Assembly (NCBI GenBank): GCA_013141015.1
Contig: JABFRT010000044.1
Coordinates: 1 to 64,000, forward strand
Reading direction: 5' to 3'
Length of the DNA: 64,000 bases
DNA from: Hyphomicrobium sp.
Lineage (GTDB): Bacteria; Pseudomonadota; Alphaproteobacteria; Rhizobiales; Hyphomicrobiaceae
Under the pieces are notes generated by a model. It was given only the letters and a program-made list of their open reading frames with translations. It was not told where the DNA came from and ran no database searches. This document shows, piece by piece, positions 21,543 through 30,221 of the stretch. The position numbers and the translations under genes were made by a program. How positions within the stretch are numbered: position 1 is the first letter of the stretch; every line of letters starts with the position of its first letter.

Positions 21543-21896
21543 TCACTTTGATCGTGATGGGTTTGCCTGGGCGGCGTTGTGCCAGCCGCGAATGTCGTAA
21601 GGTCCGGTCATGCCCGGACGGATAAACGGGTTAAACCACCCGCCTTGATCGTCGAGAAATCGAAGACTTGCCGGGAAGGGCTGCGAGACACCGGTTGTCG
21701 CCGTCGCGCGCCATGCATCGGACTTTTCAAACTTCGCAATAACTGGCGCCGTTGCAGGGCGCTGGCTGGGTGTGGTTCCACCTACGAACGGCTCGGCCAA
21801 GGCGGCCCCACACAGACTGAAACTGGCCGAAAGACACACCATCGAGACAAACGCGCACTCCGCACTTACCCCTGGCATTCGCATCCGCATCCCCAT
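21543..21896 (-). CDS. Small secreted protein of unknown function, first gene behind the sigma54 promoter
   Basis: Signal-peptide-like N-terminus 'CAFVSMVCLSASFSLCGAALA'; AAAGG upstream of the start; directly downstream of the sigma54 promoter. Confidence 0.6.
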   Translation of the reverse strand: MGMRMRMPGVSAECAFVSMVCLSASFSLCGAALAEPFVGGTTPSQRPATAPVIAKFEKSDAWRATATTGVSQPFPASLRFLDDQGGWFNPFIRPGMTGPYDIRGWHNAAQANPSRSK

Positions 21897-21944
21897 GAGA
21901 ACCGGCCTTTCACTAACCACGTCAATTAACTTCGGTTAATACAA

Positions 21945-21960
21945 AGCAATGCTCGTGCCA
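21945..21960 (-). promoter_or_regulatory. Sigma54 (RpoN) -24/-12 promoter TGGCACGAGCATTGCT
   Basis: Minus strand matches TGGCACG-N4-TTGCW exactly; operon encodes its own NtrC-type activator. Confidence 0.85.
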
Positions 21961-22050
21961 TGCCAAAATTTTTCTTATTTTAGACTTCATCTTCAAACAC
22001 TTACGGACGCCATCTGAGACTTAAAATCGTTTCAAAAATGCGTCTCAATC

Positions 22051-22063
22051 TGCCAAATTGGCA
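22051..22063. promoter_or_regulatory. Palindrome TGCCAAATTGGCA, putative activator (UAS/enhancer) site
   Basis: Inverted repeat about 100 bp upstream of the sigma54 promoter; reverse complement of the second site. Confidence 0.6.
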
Positions 22064-22117
22064 GCCCCGCGGACGCCACCCTTAAGACTTCGCAGCAAAC
22101 GCTTATGTTTTATGAAT

Positions 22118-22130
22118 TGCCAATTTGGCA
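22118..22130. promoter_or_regulatory. Palindrome TGCCAATTTGGCA, second putative activator site
   Basis: Inverted repeat about 67 bp from the first site; identical to its reverse complement. Confidence 0.6.
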
Positions 22131-22252
22131 GGTGCCATTTTCTCAGCAATGCGGGGCTACATGGAAACCTATTTCGCGTCCCACAGTCTGTGCCGCGTTG
22201 CGCTGCACATCAGTCCGTGCGTTTTGGCGTGGGCAAAATTGGAGGTTCCGTC

Positions 22253-22768
22253 ATGAAGCTTGCCGCGATCACCTACGTGCACGGACAAGGGGAAGCCGTC
22301 GATCAGCTGTTGCGCGAGATTGCCGAGGATTTGAAAGCATCGGGCCTCAAGCTTGGCGGGGCCATTCAGTGGAACCGGCCAAGCCAAAGCCATTCCCGCT
22401 GCGACATGGAATTGGAAGACTTGGCGTCAGGTCAACGCATAGATGCGTCCGACAAGGCCCGCGCCGCTAACAGCTGCCGGCTTGACGCATGGGCGCTCGA
22501 AGATGCGGCTGGGCTGGTCGCGGCCTCGATTGCGCCCGGCGTAGACTTTGTGATCGTCAACCGGTTTGGCAAACAGGAGGCGTCGGGCCAAGGGTTCCGC
22601 GCCACAATCGAAGCGGCGATTGCCAACGATCTGCCGGTATTGACCAGCCTCAACGTTGCTCATCAAGCGGCGTTTGACGCCTTCACCGGTGGCGAGGCTG
22701 GTTTACTGGCCGCAGACCGCGAGGCGGTTCGTGCATGGTGCCGCTCCGCTCTCGCCCAGGATAATTAG
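22253..22768 (+). CDS. DUF2478-like protein (family associated with molybdenum-transport gene neighbourhoods)
   Basis: 'MKLAAITYVHGQGEAVDQLLREIAEDLKASGLKLGGAIQWN...SCRLDAWALEDAA...DFVIVNRFGKQEASGQGFRATIEAAIANDLPVLTSL' family pattern. Confidence 0.7.
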   Translation: MKLAAITYVHGQGEAVDQLLREIAEDLKASGLKLGGAIQWNRPSQSHSRCDMELEDLASGQRIDASDKARAANSCRLDAWALEDAAGLVAASIAPGVDFVIVNRFGKQEASGQGFRATIEAAIANDLPVLTSLNVAHQAAFDAFTGGEAGLLAADREAVRAWCRSALAQDN

Positions 22769-22784
22769 CGGCACCACACCAGGG

Positions 22785-25103
22785 TCACACGGCAGCCGCG
22801 CTCAGACCATAGACATAGTACGCCGCCACCGCGACGAACGCCGGGATGGCTGCAATATGCAGGAACGCAAAGATGCGCTCCGGCCAGTAGCGCCCCGTGA
22901 CCAAGGGGATTATGCGCAGAATAGACAAGCCAATCATCATACTCAGGATCATGTAAGCGAATACGAACGCGCTATCGGACAATGTCGCCGCATCGGAATC
23001 GAGTTTCGGCAACGACAAATACAACGCGACCGCTGACAGGAGTGCCGTCACCTGAATGGTGACGATGGCTTCGAAGTGGGTGCGCGGAATAAAGATCGAA
23101 AGATAAGCGACAAACAGAATGAAGCCGAGCGGCACGGCAACGCGCAGGAAATAGTCGGTCGCTTGGCGCTGCATCAGCCAGGCAAAACTCGCTCTATAGA
23201 ACGGCACCACGCTCGGGCTATGCGTGAAGGCATCGACAACCGGCACGAAGTCTTCGTCATAGCCGACATATTGCGCCTTCGCATCCCACCCATCGGTCGT
23301 GACGTTCTGATCGCGCAACGCCAGCGGCGGCGGTTGCACGATGAACGGAGAGGCGCCGTTTTTCGGTTGCAGATTGATCGCAAACCGCTGCGTATCGAAT
23401 GGGTATTTGCCGAGTTCCGGCTCGAACAGAAATCGCCCTGACACCTTGTAGATCTTCATACTGTCGGGATAAGCCGCACTTTTTCCGCCCGGATGCACCG
23501 TCTCGATGGTGATTTGCCGACCGCCGCCGCTTTGCGCATCGAGATAGGCATTGGCAAACTCGATCTTGTCAATCGACGCCGCCGGGCTATCACGCATCGA
23601 CAAATAGAACTCGGCGAAAAACGACTTGGCGTTTTCATCAACACGATGCGCCTTGATCAGATCGACATCGACGTACAGCGTTTCGATCTGCATCAGGCCA
23701 CCGTCCTTGGTGCGCATAAACTGCACAGGCGCAAGTTGCGTGCGCCCCAAACCCTGCGGCAGGATTGTGATGAACGGATCGCGAGCCGCAGCGCGCGAGG
23801 CCGGCACGAACGACCAGTTGTCAAACGAGCCTTTGAACGCGCCACGGCCCGACGCGTAGGTGGATTGCAGGGCCTCGAGAATGCGTCCGCGCAAGGTTGC
23901 AACGTCAGTTGAATATCCGCCACGGCTGGCAGCCTCGGCCACAAGCGCGACCATATCGGCATACTGGCTGCCAATACCGATCGCGCGCAAATTGGCTGTC
24001 GCAAACGGGTCCGGCACATCCTCGATGTCGCGCGGCTTGCACTCGCCCTTGGCCCAGCCCGGTGCCGATGCAATCTTGCGCCCTTCATAAATCCACGACG
24101 CGGGCGCACCATGCATCACCATCGTCCGCAAGCGGTCGTTGTAGACTTCCGGCGGGCGGTCCCAGGCGAGACTGTAGATCGCATTAGGATACGACTTCGT
24201 CACGTCACCAGGCAGGGACTCGATCCGGCCGCCAATAAAAAGCGCGGGCGTCAATCCAGACGCGACAAGTTCCTTCATCAGATTGGCGATATTGGCCCCA
24301 CCGATATTCAAATAGATAAGATCCGGCCGCTTGTCCTTGAGTTCGCTGAGCACTGCGGCCAAATCCGCGCTGGCCAATTTGCTATCTACAGCGCCGGCGC
24401 GGATATCGGCGACAAGTCCGCCCTCGCCAAGTTCAGCACGCAGTCCATCGCCAAGTGCCGCACTCGCAACCGAGTCGCGCAATCCGACGAATGCCGGACG
24501 TGCAAAATTCAGTTGGCGCGTGAACCGCGTAATGACCGGCACGCTGTCAGTGTCTTGAGACGCCCGCGTTGTGTAGACATTGGGATAGGCGGCGAACAAG
24601 CTGTTGACCGACAAGTCGGATAAAAACGGCACGCCCGATTTGAGAATGTCGCCACCCAGCGCATCGAATACAGCCTTGCCGCGTGTCGCGTTTGACATGC
24701 CGACGATAGCCAGCGCCTGCGGTTCGCCAATGGCGTTGCGCACATTGCCAACCAGCGCCGCCTCGTCGCGCGCATCGTCGCGGAACTCAAGTTTCAACGG
24801 CCGGCCGGATATGCCGCCGTGGCGATTGATCCGCGCCTGCTCTTTGAGGGTCAGAGATTTGATAGCCGCCACGTCGCCTGGATCATAGCAAACGTCGTTG
24901 CGCGAACTGACCAGAACTTCGATTTTGAAGGGAGGTCCCTTGGCGGCCTCGGCCGAATCGATCGCATGCGCACCGCTGCTCGTTACAATCGCTGCTGCCA
25001 CTGCAATGCACGCAATTGTCATAGCGGAGGCAGGTCCGCGGCCGGCCTTCCGCAGCACGCGGCCCAATATGCCGGCGCCTTCACGCGCTTTGATAAATCT
25101 CAT
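22785..25103 (-). CDS. Type I periplasmic (LivJ-like) binding domain fused to a GLIC-like pentameric ligand-gated ion channel
   Basis: N-terminal branched-chain-amino-acid-type SBP sequence (~aa 50-440), then pLGIC ligand-binding-domain-like beta region with pro-loop 'KYPFDTQ', M1 'YFLRVAVPLGFILFVAYLSIFIP', M2 'HFEAIVTIQVTALLSAVALYLSLPK' (compare GLIC 'YEANVTLVVSTLIAHIAFNILVETNLPK'), M3 and M4. Confidence 0.8.
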   Translation of the reverse strand: MRFIKAREGAGILGRVLRKAGRGPASAMTIACIAVAAAIVTSSGAHAIDSAEAAKGPPFKIEVLVSSRNDVCYDPGDVAAIKSLTLKEQARINRHGGISGRPLKLEFRDDARDEAALVGNVRNAIGEPQALAIVGMSNATRGKAVFDALGGDILKSGVPFLSDLSVNSLFAAYPNVYTTRASQDTDSVPVITRFTRQLNFARPAFVGLRDSVASAALGDGLRAELGEGGLVADIRAGAVDSKLASADLAAVLSELKDKRPDLIYLNIGGANIANLMKELVASGLTPALFIGGRIESLPGDVTKSYPNAIYSLAWDRPPEVYNDRLRTMVMHGAPASWIYEGRKIASAPGWAKGECKPRDIEDVPDPFATANLRAIGIGSQYADMVALVAEAASRGGYSTDVATLRGRILEALQSTYASGRGAFKGSFDNWSFVPASRAAARDPFITILPQGLGRTQLAPVQFMRTKDGGLMQIETLYVDVDLIKAHRVDENAKSFFAEFYLSMRDSPAASIDKIEFANAYLDAQSGGGRQITIETVHPGGKSAAYPDSMKIYKVSGRFLFEPELGKYPFDTQRFAINLQPKNGASPFIVQPPPLALRDQNVTTDGWDAKAQYVGYDEDFVPVVDAFTHSPSVVPFYRASFAWLMQRQATDYFLRVAVPLGFILFVAYLSIFIPRTHFEAIVTIQVTALLSAVALYLSLPKLDSDAATLSDSAFVFAYMILSMMIGLSILRIIPLVTGRYWPERIFAFLHIAAIPAFVAVAAYYVYGLSAAAV

Positions 25104-25631
25104 TCCGCCTCCAAATTTGCGTCCCGCATGCGCAGCGCAACACTCGAAAAAGCCAATCTGTGCAATGACATCGAGCGCATAGCAAGCGGCAGCCCCAAGC
25201 CTCTGTCAAGCGCCGCGCGTGGCCACGGGACAATCGCTTGGAGCCCGTGGCCGGCAATCGCCACCGGCTGGCTTTCAGCGGCGCGCGCTCGCGTGACCTG
25301 GTATCGCGTGGTCTGGGATGGCGTGGTCTGGGACAACGTCAAACGTGCGAAGGGCGCCGCGTTGATCGTCGATCACATCTCGATAGCCGGACCTTGGTCC
25401 GATGCAGCGCCTCTGATGCTGCGGTCATATCAAGCGCTCATATTTAGTGGCCGGGGCGGGCGCAGACTGTCCGGTGTAACTCTCTTGCGGCTCCTGCCAC
25501 GCCTGCTGTTCACTGTCTCATCGCTTTCGTTCACCAACGCGGGAAATGCCGTCTATCCTGACCATGCTCGTTATTTTTTGCACCTGCAGGTTGCTCACAC
25601 AGCTCTCAGTTATTGAGAGGGAGTTCGCCTC

Positions 25632-27083
25632 ATGGGCTTAGTTTATAACAGCACGGCAACGATCAACGGCACGGCTAACGACGACTTCATTTTTGTAGTC
25701 CCGGGCGGCGCTTCGGGAAACACGGTCAATGCTGGGGCGGGAGACGACCTCGTCTATGGCGACTCTAGCCACTTCTGGCTCACTGGGAAAAGCACCTCAG
25801 GCGCTGCAGTTAATTTAAGCACGGATGATCTTCAAACTTGGAGCCTGTCGGAAAATCCCGACATCCTCAACGCAACCACCGTGGCCCACACAACCTCCTA
25901 CGCCGAAGCAGCGACCCTCGACCAGGATATTTGGTGGAAAGTCGATATCGGTGCGGGTCAGACAATCACACTTGATGTTGACTATGGCGAACACACCATT
26001 GGCCAAGTCACCGATACTGTCCTGGAGCTGTACGCGGCGTCGGATCTGGTAAACTTTATTGTCGAAAGCGACGACTCTCCTGTGACTTCGGGGGCGGCAG
26101 GCAGTGTCAACCTTCATGATTCCTTCCTGCAATACACCAACGCAACCGGCTCAACAGCAACCTACTATATCAAAGCCCGCGGATTTAGCACGCAGTTCGA
26201 CGTCGGCGATAACTTCCTGCTCAACATCTCGCTCACAGGACAGTCTTTCGCGGCTGCCGTGCCGCAAGTGGGCGTTGATGTGCTGCATGGCGGCGCGGGA
26301 AACGATGCGCTCTACGGCCAGGGCGGCGATGATTTCCTGTTCGGCGAAGAAGATAACGACACGCTTAACGGCGGCAGCGGCGTTGATGAACTAAACGGCG
26401 GCACCGGCAACGACACGCTGATTGGTGGCGCGGGTGCCGACACCATGACGGGCGGCCTTGGCAACGACATCTTCATCGTCGACAACATGGCCGACAAAGC
26501 CTTCGAAGCGGTAGGTCAAGGAACCAACGACTACGTTTATGCGACCAACAGTTTCGCGCTGGCCGCTGGCCAAGAAATCGAGGGGCTTTCCGCCAATCCC
26601 CAAGCTGGCACCAATCCGATCAACCTGACCGGCAACGAGTTCAGGCAAATCATTCGCGGAAACAATGGCACCAACACCCTGCTCGGTGGCGGTGGCAACG
26701 ATAGCCTCTATGGTTATGGCGGCAATGACACGATTGAAAGCCAAGCGGGCAACGATAGTCTGTTCGGTGGCACCGGCGTTGACCGGTTCCAGTTCCGCCA
26801 ATCGCAGTTAGGCGCCGCCTCCGGCGTTGACCGGATCTACGACTTCACGGCTGCCGATTACATCAAGATCGACGCGGCGTCTGTGTTGTCGGAGCGGGCG
26901 CTTTTGTCCACCGAGTTTGCGGCGGGCACTACCGCTCTCGATGCCAGCGACCGCGTCATCTATGACCAGGTGAGCGGCGCAGTCTGGTTCGACGCCGACG
27001 GCACTGGCGCGCAGGCCAAAATTCTGTTCGCGGTGCTCGACACCAAACCGGTCATTGCGGCGTCAGAATTTCTGCTGTTTTAA
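25632..27083 (+). CDS. RTX/hemolysin-type calcium-binding repeat secreted protein with N-terminal pre-peptidase-like (PPC) domain
   Basis: GGxGNDxLxGGxGxD nonapeptides; 'DIWWKVDIGAGQTITLDVDYG...TDTVLELYAAS'; C-terminal hydrophobic tail 'SEFLLF' as in type I secretion substrates. Confidence 0.85.
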   Translation: MGLVYNSTATINGTANDDFIFVVPGGASGNTVNAGAGDDLVYGDSSHFWLTGKSTSGAAVNLSTDDLQTWSLSENPDILNATTVAHTTSYAEAATLDQDIWWKVDIGAGQTITLDVDYGEHTIGQVTDTVLELYAASDLVNFIVESDDSPVTSGAAGSVNLHDSFLQYTNATGSTATYYIKARGFSTQFDVGDNFLLNISLTGQSFAAAVPQVGVDVLHGGAGNDALYGQGGDDFLFGEEDNDTLNGGSGVDELNGGTGNDTLIGGAGADTMTGGLGNDIFIVDNMADKAFEAVGQGTNDYVYATNSFALAAGQEIEGLSANPQAGTNPINLTGNEFRQIIRGNNGTNTLLGGGGNDSLYGYGGNDTIESQAGNDSLFGGTGVDRFQFRQSQLGAASGVDRIYDFTAADYIKIDAASVLSERALLSTEFAAGTTALDASDRVIYDQVSGAVWFDADGTGAQAKILFAVLDTKPVIAASEFLLF

Positions 27084-27379
27084 TAGGTGCTGTTCAGTTC
27101 TGTAGATAATGACGGACAGCCAGCCGGTGTAGAAAACTTCGCCGGACAAGGATAAAGACTTTCGCGCCCGCTGCTTAGCCGGGGCATCGGGCGCCAAATC
27201 TGCAAATTCGACGTTGATCGAGGCCCGCGCTTCTAAACGCGGTTCACGTCGCTACATGTTCAAGATCAGCACCAAGACGTTGACAATCTTGAATGCAGCG
27301 CACTAATCCCCTCTGTCGAGATAGCGAATGCGAACGGCTGGAAGCCGCTGGCGCATTAGTCCTTTGGGGGGATTTTCAC

Positions 27380-29479
27380 ATGGCAGTAACTCGGGTTGGC
27401 ACGACGACTAATCTCGCAACGGTGACGGACGTCTTTTATCTGGATGAAGCCGCTGAACTCGAAACGTTGGCCAACGGACACATCGCATTCGCCTTTGCGA
27501 CAGGCAGTCCAAACGCCACGCAAACATCTGAAATCGGCACGCTGCGCGCCATGACGCTTGATGCGTTCGGCGGCATCGTCTCTGCCGCGCTGGTGATCCA
27601 AGGCCCAGCTGAAGCCTATCTCAGCGAAATCGATATCTCTCCGTCCGTGGGCACAACAGCCAACTATTTTCTAACTTGGAACAATGAGGGCAGTGCCGTA
27701 TTCACCGGCGACGGATATGGTAGCGTCCGCTCAGCAACCAGCGCGCAACTCTCGGCACCGGCTATCCTTTCGTCAGCACCAGCCGATCTGGAATTCTCGC
27801 CAGCATCGACCCGGATTGGGAACGGCAATTATCTGGCGACATGGTCCGACAGCTTAGGCTCAACCTTCGACGCCAACCTTGACCTCACCGTCCGCGCGCA
27901 ACTGTTCTCCGCCACCGGCGCACGCATCGGTTCGGAATTCACGCTTGAGACGACCACGACCGGCCTGCATGTCGATAACAAAGCTATGCGCATGACCGAT
28001 GGCCGTGAACTTGTCACCTGGGGCAGTGGCACATTGATGTTGACCGGCGGTCAGCCGTCCGGTCTCAACCTCACCTCGATCCGCGGCCGGTTTGTTGACG
28101 CGGGCGGCACACCGCTCGGCACCGACTTCTTGCTCGACAATGTAACGGCTGGCCGCAGCTATAGCGAACGCGCCTACCAGATCGCCAACATCTCGGGCGG
28201 CGGCTTCGTCGTCGTGTGGGCGGAGAGCGACAAGGACAATGCCGCTGTCGCAACCACCAACAAGACGTTCTCACTGCGCTTCCAGCGCTTCGACGGCAAT
28301 GGCGCCGCCGTTGGCGCGGAAACCACGATCCACAACTACACCGGCATCAATACAACAACCCTAAATGACAATGATTTCATCTCATCAATACAGATTGAGG
28401 AGATGGCCAACGGCGGCTTCTCGGTCATGTGGCGCGCATCCCAGTCCCCGGGGTTCGGCTCGCAATCATATCTCTCAGTCTACAACAGCACTGGCGGTGT
28501 CACCGTTGCCGAAACAAATCTGTCAACTCTTCCTGGTCTTGGTAACCTCGGCGACATTCTCAGCATCGAAGCGCTGCCCAACAATCAGTTGCTTTTGGGC
28601 GGCGCCGTCAACAGCGGCGGAACCATTACTTACACCAGCCAGGTTCTCGACCTCGGCATCAGCGGCTTCAATATCGTCAATGGGTCACCAACCAACGACA
28701 CGGCGCTCAGCGGCACCGCCAACAATGATTATATCAGCGGCATGGCGGGCAACGACACGATTAGCGGTCTGCTAGGCAACGATACGCTAACGGGCGGCCT
28801 TGGCGACGACACGCTCGCTGGCGGTTCCGGTGTCGACAAGACCTACGGCGGTGTTGGCAGCGACCGCCATGTCGTAGACAACGCGCTGGACGTTGTCGTT
28901 GAAACGGCTGGCCAGGGCACGAATGACTACGTATATACGACGGTCAGTTACACGCTGGCAGCGGGCCAAGAAATCGAAGGCTTAACGGCCAACCCTCAGT
29001 CGGGAACCAATCCGGTTAACCTGACGGGTAATGAACTGAAGCAGATCATTCGCGGCAACGACGGCGTTAACACCCTCCTCGGCGGTGGCGGGAACGATAG
29101 CTTGTATGGCTTCGGCGGCGGCGACACCATCGAAGGTCAGGGCGGCAACGATAGTCTGTTCGGCGGGTCGGGCGTTGACCGTTTCCAATTCCGCCAAACA
29201 CAGTTAGGCACTGCGTCCGGCGTCGACCGGATTTATGATTTTACCACGTCCGACTTCATCAAGATCGACATGGCGTCTGTGTTGTCGGAGCGGGCGCTTT
29301 TGTCCACCGAGTTTGCGGCGGGCACTACCGCTCTCGATGCATCAGACCGCGTCATCTACGACCAGGTGAGCGGGGCAGTCTGGTTCGACGCCGACGGCAC
29401 TGGCGCGCAGGCCAAAATTCTGTTCGCCATCCTCGACACCAAGCCGATTGTCACGAATGCGGATATCTTGTTGTTCTGA
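27380..29479 (+). CDS. RTX secreted protein with N-terminal propeller-like 'LxxGNxLxxW' repeats
   Basis: Repeated 'TRIGNGNYLATWSDS', 'MANGGFSVMWRAS' motifs; RTX nonapeptides; shared C-terminal cassette ending 'ADILLF'. Confidence 0.85.
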   Translation: MAVTRVGTTTNLATVTDVFYLDEAAELETLANGHIAFAFATGSPNATQTSEIGTLRAMTLDAFGGIVSAALVIQGPAEAYLSEIDISPSVGTTANYFLTWNNEGSAVFTGDGYGSVRSATSAQLSAPAILSSAPADLEFSPASTRIGNGNYLATWSDSLGSTFDANLDLTVRAQLFSATGARIGSEFTLETTTTGLHVDNKAMRMTDGRELVTWGSGTLMLTGGQPSGLNLTSIRGRFVDAGGTPLGTDFLLDNVTAGRSYSERAYQIANISGGGFVVVWAESDKDNAAVATTNKTFSLRFQRFDGNGAAVGAETTIHNYTGINTTTLNDNDFISSIQIEEMANGGFSVMWRASQSPGFGSQSYLSVYNSTGGVTVAETNLSTLPGLGNLGDILSIEALPNNQLLLGGAVNSGGTITYTSQVLDLGISGFNIVNGSPTNDTALSGTANNDYISGMAGNDTISGLLGNDTLTGGLGDDTLAGGSGVDKTYGGVGSDRHVVDNALDVVVETAGQGTNDYVYTTVSYTLAAGQEIEGLTANPQSGTNPVNLTGNELKQIIRGNDGVNTLLGGGGNDSLYGFGGGDTIEGQGGNDSLFGGSGVDRFQFRQTQLGTASGVDRIYDFTTSDFIKIDMASVLSERALLSTEFAAGTTALDASDRVIYDQVSGAVWFDADGTGAQAKILFAILDTKPIVTNADILLF

Positions 29480-29507
29480 GGCTGCCAGCAGTGCCGTACC
29501 TTGGATA

Positions 29508-29541
29508 GAAAAAGCCCCGGAGTCTCTCTGGGGCTTTTTTT
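29508..29541 (+). terminator. Rho-independent terminator
   Basis: aaaaGCCCCGGAGtctctCTGGGGCttttttt after the RTX gene stop. Confidence 0.85.
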
Positions 29542-29807
29542 AAAGAGCTGATCAACGCCCGCATACTACATCATGATTTCTGCCATGAATTGCTCGGTGT
29601 TCACCCCAAGCAGGGGAACCGTAAAGCCAACACTTTCGCCATATATTTCGGTTTTAAAAGGAGTTTATGTGAGAAGCGTGTCGTTGCTGTCCTGTTTGGC
29701 GAGGACGGCGTATTTGTTTTCTACAGTAATTCCCACATAGTCGGCTTAGCTGCTTCGGCACCCTTCGAATCAAGTGCAGCCGGAAGTGTTTCAAAGTTTG
29801 CGACGGG

Positions 29808-30110
29808 CTATTGTGCGGGCGCTTGTTTTGGTCCGGCTACTGCGACCGCTGCATCTGCGTCCATGTCAGCCGCGTCTTCGGTTGTGCTCGCCAGTAGCGT
29901 ATCGGCGTCGCTGTTTGCCGGCGGCAGTGGTGCTTGTGCTGGCAAAGACGATAGGTCCGCCCAATCCTCGCCGGTGACAGCAACGTCAGGAAGCACCATA
30001 AACGGCTTTTTCTTCTTCGGTATCATCGGGATTTCCGTTTTACGCAGCACAACAGTCTGGCGGCAGACGTTCCGCAAGCCGCTAACATCGCATTGAATAG
30101 GTATTTTCAT
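29808..30110 (-). CDS. Hypothetical acidic protein
   Basis: Open frame with acidic, low-complexity C-terminus; an overlapping + strand ORF (29590..30096) also exists. Confidence 0.3.
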   Translation of the reverse strand: MKIPIQCDVSGLRNVCRQTVVLRKTEIPMIPKKKKPFMVLPDVAVTGEDWADLSSLPAQAPLPPANSDADTLLASTTEDAADMDADAAVAVAGPKQAPAQ

Positions 30111-30221
30111 TTTTTATGCATTTGTGCAGATCCGCCAGCCCCGGGTTAAGCAACTCTTGACTCTCGTCTTATTGTGGGGCGTCCTTCGCCGGTTGCTTGA
30201 AGCCAGCAGTGGAGGATGCGT

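Noticed and set aside
29590-30096. + strand 168-aa ORF between RTX genes
   Set aside because: Ser/Ala-rich low-complexity translation overlapping a minus-strand ORF; neither strand has decisive coding evidence, only the minus ORF is listed and at low confidence.
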